Part shown: positions 22,116-34,559 of the stretch, in pieces
How the letters are laid out: each line of letters starts with the position of its first letter
Position numbering within the stretch: position 1 is the first letter of the stretch
NCBI RefSeq assembly: GCF_000499845.2
Contig: NC_023749.2
Span: forward strand, 34,182,017-34,246,016
Direction: 5' to 3'
Source: Phaseolus vulgaris
Lineage: Eukaryota; Streptophyta; Magnoliopsida; Fabales; Fabaceae
Length of the DNA: 64,000 nucleotides
The notes under the pieces: model-generated
Database searches by the model: none
What the model was told of the DNA's origin: nothing
Seen by the model: the letters and a program-made list of their open reading frames with translations, nothing else
Translations under genes and position numbers: made by a program

Positions 22116-23055
22116 CTAGGGACGACAAGTTCCCCGAGGTCTAGCAAGGCCAACACTTCCACATTTTTCTGTTACCTCTTTCTCTATGCCGATGTGGGTC
22201 ACGGCTCGGCGACGAATCTCGTTGAACGTCTTTGGACGACACCTTATCAGAGAATCACTGAAAGGTCCTGGCAGCATTCCTCGCCTGAAGGCGTGTACCA
22301 TCATGTCTTCGTCTTTAGTGTGCAGCTTCACCACTAGTGCCCCGAATTTGTTTAGAAAATCTTTCAAAGGATCTCCCTGGTATTGCTTTGCGTCGAAGAG
22401 ATCGAAAGAGACGGGAGGGGGAGCCTGGTTGAAGATGAATTGCTCTTTGAACAACGTTGAGAACTGATCAAATGAGGTATGTGTCCATTGGGAAGACTGA
22501 TGAACCAGTCCAACTTTGTGCCTGAGAATGTTCCCATAAATAGCTTATAATGCATGGCGTCAGTGCCTTCCGAGATCATGATCTAGGTATGGAAGGCTGT
22601 GATGTGGGCCTCCGGGTCTTCTACACTTGTGAAGGTGATTTTTGGAACCATGAAGTTGGTTGGTATTACCGTGTCCATGATTGTCTAGGAAAAGGGCATG
22701 GGACGAGCCCTAACTGGTATGGGCGGAGTTCACTCATCAATTGTACGCTCCCTCATGCGTTGTAAGTCTTTGCGCAGTTCCTCATTGGTCCTGCGCAGCT
22801 CATCATTGTTTGCTCACGACACGGCCAAATCGACTTGGAATCGGTCCTAGCTCGCTGCCTGTTCGACTTGAACTTTAGGCAGAATCTTGTCTTGATCAGC
22901 CTTGGACGCCGCCACTGCTTGCTAAAGAGCACGAATGGTCTCCATGAGTTATTGCATGGTGACGTTGTCTCCTCCTTCTAGCACAGTCGCGCCTTGTCTC
23001 ATATTCCTCATGTTGCTGGATGGCTCTCAACACGATTGTGAGTGGGACCTACTTT
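22116..23055 (-). pseudogene. Gypsy-1 gag, capsid part, broken
   Basis: 22116-22454 reads FKEQFIFNQAPPPVSFDLF, then LKDFLNKFGALVVKLH and FRRGMLPGPFSDSL, the retrotransposon gag (capsid) core. The upstream segment at 22364-22579, in another frame, reads YKLFMGTFSGTKLDWFISLP. The N-terminal part, to about 22930, is decayed beyond clear reading. Gag would form the virus-like particle. Confidence 0.75.
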
Positions 23056-23081
23056 TATCGGGCCCCACGGTGGTCGCCAAA
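23056..23081 (-). promoter_or_regulatory. Primer-binding site of gypsy-1
   Basis: Directly inside the 5' LTR the minus strand reads TTTGGCGACCACCGTGGGG, the TGGCG-type primer site of Tat/Ogre-like elements. The tRNA used was not determined. Confidence 0.6.
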
Positions 23082-23805
23082 TGTTCTCGCAAGTTGACTC
23101 AGTTGTCGTTGACTTCAGAGGCAGGTGGTGGCTCTTCCTATTTCTGGTGGTTTATGTTCTCTCTTCAGGTGATAAAGAGTGGCTCCATTGAAACATAGGG
23201 GGTCCTACCTGTTGATTGCACTCCGACGATCTAGTTAGTACTGGGTTAAGAAACAATAAGTATGTAAAGCAATTTCAGCCTTAGAAACGGTGTACCTTTA
23301 CCAAGAATTTCAACTCCCTTTTATAGGCTGTTTTAGGTTACCTTCCCTGTCCCACGAAGACCTTTCCTTAAGTGGAATTAGGGTTACTAGGAAGACATCC
23401 CGTTGCGTGTTGCACAATATTAGCGCAGTCACCGCACAGGACTTTCTTCTTCTGGAGTGCAAAATCTTAACATTATGGCCGCTAGGGTACCAACTCATGC
23501 ACCAGCGTTGCGGGGCCATCTATTCTATAGGTGCCCTAATTATTCACGTGCCATGCATGCAGCTTTTCCTAGAAACCCTAGCGCTCATGGGCCTTGATGC
23601 CTCTAGGGAATACTTACTCGTGCTAGACCTGAACGTACTATACACACCACATGCATGAACCCTCCCGTGATTTAGGTCTTTCTTATATCTAGATGTTAGC
23701 TCATGACTATTTCTGGGGCCCCGCTTACGTGGCCCATTATCGCGACCAGACCACTGATGTCTGATGTTAATGTCTGATGCCGATGTCTGAGGTCTGGTCA
23801 GTACA
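23082..23805 (-). repeat. 5' LTR of gypsy-1
   Basis: 724 bp; it aligns with 6740-7461. Followed by the duplication ACACC at 23806-23810. Confidence 0.92.
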
Positions 23806-23810
23806 ACACC

Positions 23811-24388
23811 GAAGCAATCAGGTGAATAGAAAGTTCCACAAATGAAAACTACAAATACTCACCAAAGAGTTGAGAAGTGTCCCTCAGAGTCAAAGAACAT
23901 CTAAATTTGAAGATAAAGGAGAACCCAAAGAGAGAGGGACTATCAGAACAAATGTTTGCATGCGGAGAGAAAGAAAAAGTGATAATTTTTTTTGAACAAC
24001 ATACTCTCAACCTCTGTTTTGAACCTCGAGCAAGTTTTGCCCGTTTTTTTGTTCATATTTGATTACTCTTTAATTTTTATTATTTAAAAGTGATACTATT
24101 TAATAGAAGGTTGTTTCTGTTAGTCAGGTGCACATACTTCAAAATGAAGTGTTCCAGTTTTAAGCCCCTACACCTCGAAGTGTGCTTCACATGGGACACA
24201 CATATGAAAGAGTTAAGTTGCTCGCTGATTGAATGAGGTGGATGGCAGAGAAAAAAGTGCATGGCATGTAGTGAAGGTGGTTTACGTGGTGCAATGTTTC
24301 GAAGGCATGGTGGCAGGAATAGTGTGGGAGATTGTTGAAGTATGCGAGGAAGAGAGAGAGGAGGATGTAATAAAGGGTGGTGTAACCA
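23811..24388. other. Host DNA between gypsy-1 and copia A
   Basis: No supported gene. Short open frames at 23877 and 24080 have no recognisable features. It ends with CCATA (24389-24393), the left duplication of copia A. Confidence 0.5.
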
Positions 24389-24393
24389 CCATA

Positions 24394-25542
24394 TGTTAGA
24401 ACATATGGCTTTAAACTAAAGGGGGGTGAATTGTTTAAAGAGAATTTTCGTAAACTTTTAAAACAAGAATGAATTTATCTCAGGAAAAAATTGATTCAGA
24501 AATTCAGTTCGCCAAAATAGCAAGCAAAACCTGCAGTACCAGAAAAACAATCGGTTGTTTCACAGAAACAATCGGTTGTTTATACCAGCAAACAACAAAT
24601 AAAACTAAATTTAAAGAGTTAGAGATAGAGAGATTGTACACAGTTGTTTATACTGGTTCACTCCAAACCCAGAGCTACATCTAGTCTTCTCAGAACCCTG
24701 AGGAAATCCACTAAGCAACCACACCTTGATCACTTACACAACAACCAAGAGAATGACCTTGAACACCTCAAGAAACACACTCTCCTTGGTCAACACACTT
24801 ACACCAAGATTGCTGATCTTGATCGCCTCAAGAACACACAATCAATCTTAGCAAACACAGAAACGAAACTTGTCTTTACAGAGAGTACAAGGATTACACT
24901 TGTTACAGAAGATAATCTAAAATCAATACAAGCAGAATCCTATTCCACAACTTTGATCAATCACACACTTTTGGCAATCTCAGCTATTTGAAAAACTCAA
25001 AAACTCTTAGCAAAAACTTATCAAAGATTTATTGTCAAATCTGTTTTTCTGAATTTATTCAAAGATGTAGTTTGTTATCAAATCTTAACAAACTCTTAAA
25101 TTGCATTAAAAGATTGGTCAAAGAATTTAATGACTGGAGCGTAAGCAGTTAAATCATTTAAAGCTCAGTCAAAGATAAAACAGTTTTTCTGTTATGGTCC
25201 CAAAACAAACAATCGGTTGTTTCCTCAAATCAATCGGTTGTTTTGGTACTTAACAGTTCAACCATTTTAAAAACAGTTTTCAATCTTTTTCTCAAAACAC
25301 CTAAGTATAAACAATCGGTTGTTTCGAAAAAACAATCGGTTGTTTTAACTTAGTTTGAAAACATATTACTTTCACAAAGATTGAGATGCTTATGCTTTAG
25401 ATTTAATCAAAGGGTGGATTACAACATTCAAACTACCCCAGAACTAAGCTAAACCAGCACAGCAACATCAAGCACAGCAAAGGCTTCAACATCCTTCAAA
25501 GGATTTGGATTCTTCAAAGCTTGAACATCACTTGGTTCAACA
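24394..25542 (-). repeat. 3' LTR of copia A
   Basis: 1,149 bp. It contains three pairs of the CAATCGGTTG core, at 24548/24569, 25210/25231 and 25312/25333, each exactly 21 bases apart. Open frames inside it (24469 and 24644) recur in the other LTR only because the LTRs are copies. Confidence 0.92.
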
Positions 25543-25945
25543 ATCTCCCCCTATTTGATGAAGACAAATCCCTTATGCTTGTGTTGTACCTGATTAAATC
25601 TGAAGCAGTTCCTGCAAGATACAATTTTGAACAAAGCATAAAACTTCTGATATTTGGTTAGCACAGATAAATAGTAATAAACTTCAAAACTAAATATAAG
25701 AAAAATATTACTCATCCCAAACTGTTTTAACAACAATAAAAAGAAACTTAAACACAGCAGAAACACAACATATATCTCGCCCTATTTGTCTTCACAAACA
25801 GACAAAGAGAAGAGATAAAAACAAGATATTGTTTTGATTACATCAGAATTAAAGCAGCAACAAAAGAAAGAAAGAAATTTAAAAACCAGATATAACAGCC
25901 AAACAAAGAATCAATTGTTCCGATAACCAATCGGTTGTTTTGCCT

Positions 25946-27149
25946 TCATTCTTCTTCATCAGCAAACTGAAGATCAAAGATTTGGTTCTGGACAGCTTCA
26001 ATCTGTTCATCCAGAGTCATAAATCTTGCATCCATGTTGTCAAACCTGGTGTCAATCCTTTGGAAATTACTAACACAGAGATCATGGAGGCTCCTTTGAT
26101 TTTCAGCAAAGCTATCAAGCTTATTCACCATGAGTCTTTCAAAAGAAGACATGGTTTGCATCCTTTCTCCTTAATTTCCAGCACCAGCACTTGGTCCAGC
26201 ATCTTGATAATCTTTAGGTGGATCTTCATGTTGAACATCCATATCAGCAGGTTCATCTTGTTCAAGATTAGCAGCACCACTAGATGAGGCACCATGATCA
26301 CCATCCTTGCTTATCCATTTTCCACCTACTTTTGTAAAACCCATTTTGCTGAGTGATCCATTGTTCAACTCTTGAGTTGACTTGACCAACTCAGATGTTT
26401 CATCTTCAAGGTTAACTTTAAAATAGAGTAGAAATTTAGATACCAAAACAGCATATGGATAATGATAATCACCTAACCTCATGGCTTTTTGCATGTGCTC
26501 TTTGATGATGTGGATCCAATTGACTTTGATTTTCTTGGTGATGCAAAAGATATATACCAGATCTTCTTCAGTTAGAACAGAATGATTACTCCCCCTTGGA
26601 GTTAGAATCCAAGTTACAATGAGAGCAAGCAATCTCTCATCAAGCTTTAGACCTCCAACCGAGCATGTACTTACTTGAGCATGTTGATTCTTCAAGCAAC
26701 TCTTGTAGAATTGGATTTTGTTAAAATCCTCCACCACTCCAAGGTTTCCCTTGTTGATTCTAAGACCAGAGAACTTGAGACCAGCAACAACAATCCATAC
26801 TTCATGAGTTATCTCCATTTCTACACCCTTCACATGAGAAACTAGATTGTTTCCCTCAAACTTTAGGTTTGTGTAGAACACCCTCACCAAATCTGGATAT
26901 ATGTTTCCCTTCATCTCCAGGAACTTTCTGAGAGATTGATCCTTGAGCAGCCTTCTCACATTATCAAGCTTTTGACTTTTTAGCCAATCAAAGCATACAA
27001 CCTTGGGGTTGTTTATCTTCTTGATACTTGTTTCATATCTATACTTCTCAATAAGATCATTGTCTCCAGGAAACCAGCCTTCTAGCCTTCCTCCAGACCT
27101 TACAACCCTGGTTTTGAATCTTTTTTGAGGTGGGAGGAGTTGATTCCAT
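25946..27149 (-). pseudogene. Copia A extra ORF (Transposase_32-type)
   Basis: Homologous along its whole length to the ORF at 38401-39603. The Met start (MESTPPT) is at 27149; a one-base indel in the first ~15 codons shifts the frame to the one that reads KTRVVRSGGRLEGWF. The core has NWLKSQKLDN-like, NIYPDLVRVFYTNLKFEG and KGVEMEITHEVW motifs of the 'putative plant transposon protein' family. A stop at 26171 precedes the C-terminal coiled-coil (MQTMSSFERLMVNKLDSF, to 25946). It lies where pol or an env-like ORF would be expected. Function unknown. Confidence 0.75.
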
Positions 27150-27914
27150 GGTGGTATAGAAGAAAACAGAGAAGAACTCACTTCACAGATTTTTGCAAGA
27201 GATGTTGCAATTGGTTGTTCTTGTGGAAGAGATCAGCTGCACCAGTTTTTATAGCAGAAAAAAGAATCAATTAGTATTCAATTCTATTCAGTGGGTACCT
27301 AATTTTCATAGAGAGAGGACTTGACTCTGCTCTGCACAGAAAACGTCAGAAAAAGCTGAGAATCACATGGTCTTCACATGTGATCTTTGACTAGTCATTA
27401 AGGCTCTTGAATTTCCAAGATTTTGGAATATTTTCCTTTATGACTGTTGTAACTTCTCTCTGAACATAATCAGCTTTCAGCATAGATTCTTTGACCAAGA
27501 TTCTCTCTTTGAATTGATCTGCAACGGATAGAAATTTAAAATAGCAAATTAAAACAATTTCTTCATAGTGCTGTCAGACCCAAAACAATCGGTTCTTTTT
27601 CTGCAGCAGTTAAAACTGTTTTTGAATTTTAATCATGAGCAGAAGGATTTCAAAGCAGATGACATTGATCAATATAAAAATATTGTTTGACCATGAGAAA
27701 GAAGTTTGAAACAGAAATTAAAAACAAATAAAGGAAAGTCTTATCCTCATTTTAATTCTTCAATGAGTCATGTGCTTTATGATCAAGAAACCTCTTTTCA
27801 CTTTGAGGTCCTTTGCATATCATTGATTCAGCTTCAATGACTGTCTTTTTCTTCAAGAATTTGATCAGATGACTCAGTTCCTCCTTTTTCTTTAGATTTC
27901 CTGCATAAAAGATT

Positions 27915-29633
27915 TCAAGCAGCAAGATTTGGTCCCCTTACAAATTTGGGTCCGTTTGACTTTTCTTTGCAGTTAGAAACTTCACATCCCTTAGGAATCC
28001 ATTTCATAAAACCTCTTAGAACAGAATATTTCCTTATTTTACAGAACCTAACAGAGTGGCCTTTCTTCATGCAGTAAAAGCATGTAACAACCGGTTGTTT
28101 CTTCTTAACAATCGGTTGTTTTTATGATTTTCTTGAAAAACTTTTTGAAAACTTATCTTGCTTGTTCTGTGGATTAAAGCCTAAACCAGCCTTTCCAAAA
28201 ACACAACTTTGAGATGCCAAGACATTCTCAAAGTTAGATTTCCCCTTTGAAAGCTTGTCCACAGTTTCAACAAGATAGTGAACCTTTTTCTCAAGATTTT
28301 CACAATTTTCGCAAATGAGAGTATCACACTTGCAAGAAGCATTTTTGAAATGGTTTTCCAATTTTTCAAAATCACTTTTTGCTTTTTCCAGATCTTCTTC
28401 AAGTGATTTAACTCTCTTTTCAAGCCAACTGTTAAGATCTTTCAATCGGTTGTTTGAAAGAACCAATCTATTAGCTTCATCATGTGTTTCTTGGAAAGCT
28501 TCAAGTAATTCAAGAACTTGAGTAATTTGGAAAGCTTCATCATGTAATTTTGTTCATTTAAGGAAGCACATGAACTTACCTCACTTGAGCTGCAAGATTC
28601 ATCATCATTTTCAGCTACCAAGCATATGTTTGCTTTCTCATCTTCACTTGATGAAGAACTTGATGATGACACCTCATTTTCATCCCAAGCTATGTAGGCT
28701 CTTTTTGTCTTGCCCTTCTTCTCTTTGTAGCTAGACTTTTTCTCTTTGCTCTTGTTTGGACAATCTGCCTTTATATGACCTTGCTCACCACAACCAAAAC
28801 AAGTATAGTTATTTTGAATTGAAATCATTGGATTTCTTGTTTCCATACCTATCTTTGTTGTTGTCTTTGTTACGGTTTCTCTTTAGGAATTTGCTGAACT
28901 TTCTTGACAGCAAGCTAAGGTTTTCCTCATCACTATCATCACTGGAATCTTGCTTTCCCTTGTGCTTGGATGCTTTCAAGGCTATGCTCCTTGTGTGCTT
29001 ATCTTCACTCTCTTGAACATTGAGTCTATTCATCTCTAGCGATGTTAGATCTTTAGATTCGGAAATAGCAGTTACCTTTGGTTGCCATGCTCTATCAAGA
29101 CATTTCAAGATCTTGATGTTCAGCTCTTCTTTATCAAAGGTCTTGTCAAGGCTTATAAAGTGATTGATGATGTGCATGAATCTTTTCTGCACCTCAGAAA
29201 TTGTTTCTCCTTTAAGCATTCTAAACATCTCATACTCTTGGATAAGACCATGCTTTCTAGCTCTTTTCACCTCATTTGTTCCTTCATGAGTGACTTCCAA
29301 AGTGTCCCACATTTCTTTTGATGATTTGCATTGCGAGACCTTGAAAAACTCATCAGAATTTAAAGCAGAGGTTATAATATTTTTGGCAATGCAATTGAAT
29401 TTGGCCTTTTTGCTTTCTGCATCAGTCCATTGAGACCATGGTTTCTCAATGACAAATCCATCCTTTTCAAACTTTGGGACAAAAGGACCATTTTCAATTG
29501 CATCCCAAATTCCTTTGTCAAGAGATTCCATAAATATTTTCATTCTTACTTTCCAAAACTGGTAATTCAAACCACAAAACAAAGGTGGTCCGTTAATTGA
29601 AGCACCTTCCCCAAAAGGTAGTCTATCAGCCAT
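27915..29633 (-). pseudogene. Copia A gag, frameshifted
   Basis: Starts MADRLPFGEGASINGPPLF. The UBN2/copia gag core lies at residues ~15-190 (NYQFWKVRMKIFMESLDKG, SSKEMWDTLEVTHEG). A zinc knuckle, CFGCGEQGHIKADC, lies near 28800. A coiled coil follows (LNSWLEKRVKSLEEDLEKAK), and a second knuckle, CFYCMKKGHSVRFC, near 28065. Frameshifts occur near 28820 and 28460, and a stop at 28122 replaces a Glu codon that B retains. Two CAATCGGTTG-type pairs lie in the coding DNA, at 28088/28109 and 28443/28464. The protein would form the particle and bind RNA. Confidence 0.85.
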
Positions 29634-29694
29634 TTAAAAAAGATTTTTAGGATCAACTTGAATAACTTTCAAGAACCAAGCTCTTGATGCCAAT

Positions 29695-30639
29695 TGTTAG
29701 AATAGATGGCTTTAAACTAGAGGGGGGTGACTTGTTTAAAGAGAATTTTCGTAAAATTTTAAAACAATAATGAATTTATCTCAGGAAACAATTGATTCAG
29801 AAATTCAGTTCACCAAAACAACAAGCAAAAGCTGCAGTACCAGAAAAACAATCGGTTGTTTCACAGAAACAATCGGTTGTTTATACCAGCAAACAACAAA
29901 TAAAACTAAATTTAAAGAGTTAGAGATAGAGAGATTGTACACAGTTGTTTATACTGGTTCACTCCAAACCCAGAGCTACATCTAGTCTTCTCAGAACCCT
30001 GAGGAAATCCACTAAGCAACCACACCTTGATCACTTACACAACAACCAAGAGAATGACCTTGAACACCTCAAGAAACACACTCTCCTTGGTCAACACACT
30101 TACACCAAGATTGCTGATCTTGATCGCCTCAAGAACACACAATCAATCTTAGCAAACTCAGAAACGAAACTTGTCTTTACAGAGAGTACAAGGATTACAC
30201 TTGTTACAGAAGATAATCTGAAATCAATACAAGCAGAATCCTATTCCACAACTTTGATCAATCACACACTTTTGGCAATCTCAGCTCTTTGAAAAACTCA
30301 AAAACTCTTTTAAAAACAATCTCGAATCAATCGGTTGTTTTGGTACTTAACAGTTCAACCATTTTAAAAACAGTTTTCAATCTTTTTCTCAAAACACCTA
30401 AGTATAAACAATCGGTTGTTTCGAAAAAACAATCGGTTGTTTTAACTTAGTTTGAAAACATTTTACTTTCACAAAGATTGAGATGCTTATGCTTTAGATT
30501 TAATCAAAGGGTGAATTACAACATTCAAACTACCCCAGAACTAAACTAAACCAGCACAACAACATCAAGCAAAGCAAAGGCTTCAACATCCTTCAAAGGA
30601 TTTGGATTCTTCAAAGCTTGAACATCACTTGGTTCAACA
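29695..30639 (-). repeat. 5' LTR of copia A
   Basis: 945 bp. Nearly identical to the other LTR except for a ~200-bp internal deletion near 30310 that removed one member of the middle motif pair. Intact pairs are at 29849/29870 and 30409/30430. Confidence 0.92.
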
Positions 30640-30644
30640 CCATA

Positions 30645-31009
30645 TACATGCATGCTTTTGTATTTAAGGGTCAGACATAGGTGATTTAAAGTAAATTTTA
30701 TTATTTGTCTCTCTACGATACGATCAAAACAACAACTTAATAAATTATTATTGGTGCTTCCCGCATTCCTAAAAAACATTTTCACCATTTCTCACTGATC
30801 TTCGCCTTTTTTATTATTTGTCTCCTGGTTCAACACAAATAGATGTTATCAAAGCAATAACACATATTCTTAGATCTTAAATGCAAATATTGAATTTTCT
30901 TTTTAACAAATGAATATGCTTCGACGGTTGATTAATAATCATAGACATCACGTACGTTCATATTTATTAAAACTTACTATAAATTTATTTATATTGTTAA
31001 TATAAGTGT
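30645..31009. other. Host DNA right of copia A
   Basis: Continues the interrupted host sequence after CCATA. No gene is supported; the open frame at 30546-30788 spans the LTR boundary and is spurious. Confidence 0.5.
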
Positions 31010-31805
31010 ACGAATAATAATATTATTTATTCAAATTTTAATATTAAACATTATTTATTCAAATTTTAATATCAAACATATATATCAAACATTGTTAATA
31101 AAAAAAATAATAATATGAATATTATTATTAATAATAATATTAATAATATTAATAGTATTAATGATATTAATAATATGAATAAAATTAATAATTTTACTAA
31201 TAATAATAATTATAATATAAATAATATTAATAAAAATATTAATAATTTTAATATTATTTATAATATTTAATAATATTAATAATACTAATAATATTATTTA
31301 ATAATAATATTATTAATTTTTAATAACATTAACAATATTTTTTTATAATATTAATAATATTTTATAATATTAATAATATTTAATAATATTAATAATATTT
31401 AATAATAAATAATATTTAATAATATTAATAATATTTAATAATATTAATAATATTTAATAATATTAATAATATTTAATAATATTAATAATATTTAATAATA
31501 TTAATAATATTTAATAATATTAATAATATTTAATAATATGAATAATATTTAATAATATTAATAGCATTATTATAATAATTATTAATGTTATTAATCTGAA
31601 TAATAATATTAATATTAATAATTTTTATATTATTAATTATATTAATATTGATAATCATACTAATAAATATAATAATAATCATAACATAACAACAAAACTT
31701 AAATGGTTTAGTAATTAGACCTTCTTTGGTTACTACTTGCTCTTTAGATTTTTCTGAAACCAATAATAATAATAATAATAATAACAATAATAATAATAAT
31801 AATAA
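31010..31805. repeat. Long AT-only simple repeat (TAATATT type)
   Basis: About 800 bases of AATATTAATAATATTTAATA-type repeat, with a very regular core at 31370-31560 (period about 22-23) and an (AAT)n end at 31760-31805. No coding potential. Confidence 0.9.
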
Positions 31806-32240
31806 TAACTCTTAATCTCACCTCTCTCCACATAAACACACTCTCTCTGCCATATAAGCAACACCTAACGCTGTTAGGTGGGACTTAACGAGAAGGACCA
31901 ATTTGGATATATTTTAAAAAATATAGGAACCACTGTACTAAATTGAATATTGACCCCAAATGTAGGGACGAATAAGGTAATTAAACTTAAAATGAAATAA
32001 TATATAAAGTTATAAGCATCCATTCATTGCATTGAAAATTAAAACACACATAATTGTTAAAAAGTTGATACATAATTAAAAATTAAAACACAAATAATTA
32101 TTCAAAAGTTGATACATAATTTAAAGTTAAAACACACATTGTTCATCCCTAATTATTCTATAAGCCAGTTCTTGAACAAACTAAAGTTTACAAAAATATT
32201 TTTGCTTAAATAGAAACAATAAACTGCCATCATGAAAAGG
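31806..32240. other. Non-coding DNA downstream of the eIF5A pseudogene
   Basis: Includes an AGGACCAATTTGGATATATT segment near 31895, of a kind often seen in plant interspersed repeats. No open frame. Confidence 0.4.
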
Positions 32241-33209
32241 CTAAATATGTTCCTCACCCATAATAGACATCACAGACATCACAAGGTCCTTGCCCTCTGC
32301 AAATCCATCCTTTATATGCAAAGAGAAATCAATACAATGAAAACAATGAGAGAAAGTCCCTATAAACAATAATTTGTATTGGTCAATGCAAAAGGGGAAA
32401 ATTCTCTAAAATTGAACAAATGTGAGTCAGCAAACTGTCATCAGTGGGGAGCCTGAGGTCATCCTTAGTGTTCCCATTTTCAGTAAGCAGACTCATCTAC
32501 AATAATTTAGTAGCAAAATCAGGTTCATATTTCCTAACAGAAGCCAAACTAATTATACTATTTATAACATAATAATAAAAGGGAAAAATTGAATAGAAAC
32601 ATCAACTCACAAATCCATCCTTAGATATATCAATTAGCTGGTAATTAGTACGATTCACATGAGGACCTAACAACAATCATTTGCAACAACTCAGGAAAAT
32701 ATTTTTCAAGTTAAGTTAATCTACCACAACCATAAAAATTAAAATTAAAAGATAAAGAGATATGCATACATCAAAATTGTGAGAGGAGGGCACAATGTCC
32801 TCAAGCTTCTTGGCAATGAAAATATCAATTCCAATGAAATGAAACTTAGTGTGACCGTGCTTTCTAGTTTTGGAAGTAGAGACTTCCACAACCTGTTAAC
32901 AATATAGATATAATAAAATTAAAATAAGCTACAAAAATCAACATCCATATACATAAATAAATTGATAAGACAAACATAGGACATCAAATTAATAGCACAT
33001 TTGAACGAATTATAAAGAAATTAACAATAGTGAGTGTGGGTCTAAAAAGCGAAAACAAAGCAATGATGGAAGAAAACCTAAAAAAAAATTAGGGTTTAAA
33101 AAGTAATTGAACTTGCACGGACGAGCTTTGATACTATGTAACCGTTCTTGCGAATTGTACTAGCTTGTTGAGGGTAGGTTTTGGAGGCTCCGGCGTCAAC
33201 CTTGGAAAA
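32241..33209 (-). pseudogene. Intron-containing eIF5A pseudogene
   Basis: eIF5A is the hypusine-bearing translation factor that helps ribosomes through difficult peptide bonds. Minus-strand exons in order: 33112-33209 (DAGASKTYPQQAS, TIRKNGYIV), 32770-32892 ([26 protein letters not shown]), 32611-32666 (VNRTNYQLIDIS), 32422-32496 (SLLTENGNTKDDLRLPTDD) and 32241-32312 (DGFAEGKDLV, ending GEEHI-stop). The hypusine-site Lys in KHGH remains but the preceding Gly is Arg. Defects: a one-base loss in the first exon, a one-base loss in the 56-nt exon, altered splice sites at 33111 and 32421, an early TAG at 32241-32243, and no initiator exon. Retained introns rule out a processed copy. It abuts the broken end of gypsy-2a at 33210. 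Confidence 0.9.
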
Positions 33210-33245
33210 ATTAAGAACAAGGCAAAGACAAGCTATAAATAAGAA

Positions 33246-33974
33246 TGTCATCAAAATAAACTACTACACACTTGTCAATGAAAGGTCGTAAAACATAGTG
33301 CATGAGTTGCATGAAGGTACTTGGAGCATTGGTCAAGTCAAAAGGTATGACTAACCACTCATATAAACCAAACTTGGTCTTAAAGGCGGTTTTCCATTCA
33401 TCCACCGGTTTAATCCGGATTTGGTTATAACCACTCTTAAGATCAATTTCTGTAAATATTTGAGACCCATCTAATTCATCCAACAAGTCATCTAATCTAG
33501 GAATGGGATGCCTATACTTGATGGTTATATTGTTTATGGCACGACAATCCGTACACATCCTCCAACTCCCATCCTTTTTAGGGACAAGAATCACATGCAT
33601 AGCACAAGGACTCGTGTTGTCTTGCCCCCACCTTTAGCTATTAATTCATCAACTTGTTATTGAATTTCTTTGGCCTCGGTTGGATTGGTCCTATATGCAG
33701 GCCTATTTGGTAAAGAAGCACCAGAAATGAAATCGATTTGGTGCTCAATGCCCCTTAGAGGAGGTAATCCTTTTGGGGGATCTTGAAAAACATCATTAAA
33801 TTCCTTTGCCAAACATGAAGAACTATCTACCACCAACTCACTCTCAAGGGTCCTAGGGAAAGCTATGAAAATATTCTTTTGGGAAAGCATTACCTTTTTT
33901 ACCTCTTGTGGTGAAATGAGAAGGCTTCTCTTATAATTCTTTTTTTCTTTTTCTTTTTCTCTCTTTTCTTTCAT
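33246..33974 (-). pseudogene. Gypsy-2a RT N-terminal part
   Basis: 33211-33600 reads [50 protein letters not shown] and the active-site YFDDILIYS, then stops being RT. The linker before it (33657-33974) reads FNDVFQDPPKGLPPLRGIEH and NRPAYRTNPTEAKEIQ, the usual protease-RT bridge. A frameshift and stop fall near 33610-33660. MPFGL is changed to IPFDL. Confidence 0.85.
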
Positions 33975-33980
33975 TCTAAG

Positions 33981-34553
33981 TTAGTCATCATGGACTTCCT
34001 TTGATGAGAGAGATTTTAGTGTGACCTTATGCCCATGGAAGTTGAAAGAGATTTTGTTGGTAAGGCCATCATGAAGAGTTTTTCTATCATATTGCCATGA
34101 CCTATCTAACAGAATATGAGTAGCTTCCATAGGTACAACATCACACAAGACCTCATCCTTGTATTTGCCAATAGAAAAGGCTATGAGGACTTGCTTATTG
34201 ACTATGATCTCCCCCTCTTCACTTAACCATTGAAGCTTATAGGGCTTGGCATGAGAGATAGTAGACAATCCAAGCTTATCTACTACTCTTGTGCTTGCCA
34301 CATTCGCATAACTCCCCCCATCCACTATTAAAGAACACAACTTATCATTAATGACACATCTAGTGTGGAAAATATTTTCTCTTTGACTTTCATCAAAGGG
34401 CTTTAAAACTTGTCCTAGTATTCTTCTCACTACTAATAAGTTGCCTTCACATGGACTCTCACATTCTTCCTCACTTGGGGATCTAGAAGGGTTGGGAGAC
34501 CTAGATCTTTGAGGACTATGGTCACTTAGGACTACCCCTTCATGCACAATCAT
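33981..34553 (-). pseudogene. Gypsy-2a aspartic protease
   Basis: 190 codons. Reads LCSLIVDGGSYANVAS, where the catalytic DGG-S motif is intact, then HAKPYKLQWL, IGKYKDEVLCDVVPMEATHI and LDRSWQYDRK. It is open along its length, although the downstream linker breaks the polyprotein. It would cleave the gag-pol polyprotein. Confidence 0.85.
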
Positions 34554-34559
34554 ATTGCG

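Larger units (their letters stand above)
6740..23805 (-). mobile_element. Gypsy-1: nested Ty3/gypsy (Tat-like) retrotransposon
   Basis: A full-length element on the minus strand. The LTRs at 6740-7461 (3') and 23082-23805 (5') are similar along their whole length but visibly diverged. Both read TGTTC...AGTACA on the plus strand. The flanking duplication is ACACC (6735-6739 and 23806-23810). The primer site next to the 5' LTR reads TGGCGACCACCG on the minus strand. A purine tract (CCTGGGGGGCTTG) abuts the 3' LTR. Gene order on the minus strand is gag, protease, RT, RNase H, integrase. An antisense gene and a minisatellite lie between integrase and the 3' LTR, an arrangement known for the Tat lineage. 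Later insertions are a LINE (about 12340-18265) and a solo LTR (21016-22110). Many stops and frameshifts show that it is inactive. Confidence 0.92.
24394..30639 (-). mobile_element. Copia A: pol-less copia element with gag and extra ORF
   Basis: The LTRs (24394-25542 and 29695-30639) begin TGTTAGAA and end TTCAACA on the plus strand, with target duplication CCATA (24389-24393 and 30640-30644). The right LTR lacks about 200 bp present in the left one. The polypurine tract (AATAGGGGGAGAT on the minus strand) adjoins the left LTR at 25543-25556. Next to the right LTR is TTGGCATCAAGAGC, a mutated initiator-Met tRNA primer site. The interior holds gag (27915-29633) and a Transposase_32-type ORF (25946-27149), with no protease, integrase or RT. 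Copia B has the same layout at a different site, so the pol-less form has itself been copied. Confidence 0.92.

Noticed and set aside
24469..24991. Conserved open frames in the copia LTRs (also 29770-30292)
   Set aside because: They match only because the LTRs are copies of each other. Frames break in the LTRs of B and C.
31530..31787. 85-codon Asn/Ile-rich frame
   Set aside because: Read-through of the AT-only simple repeat.
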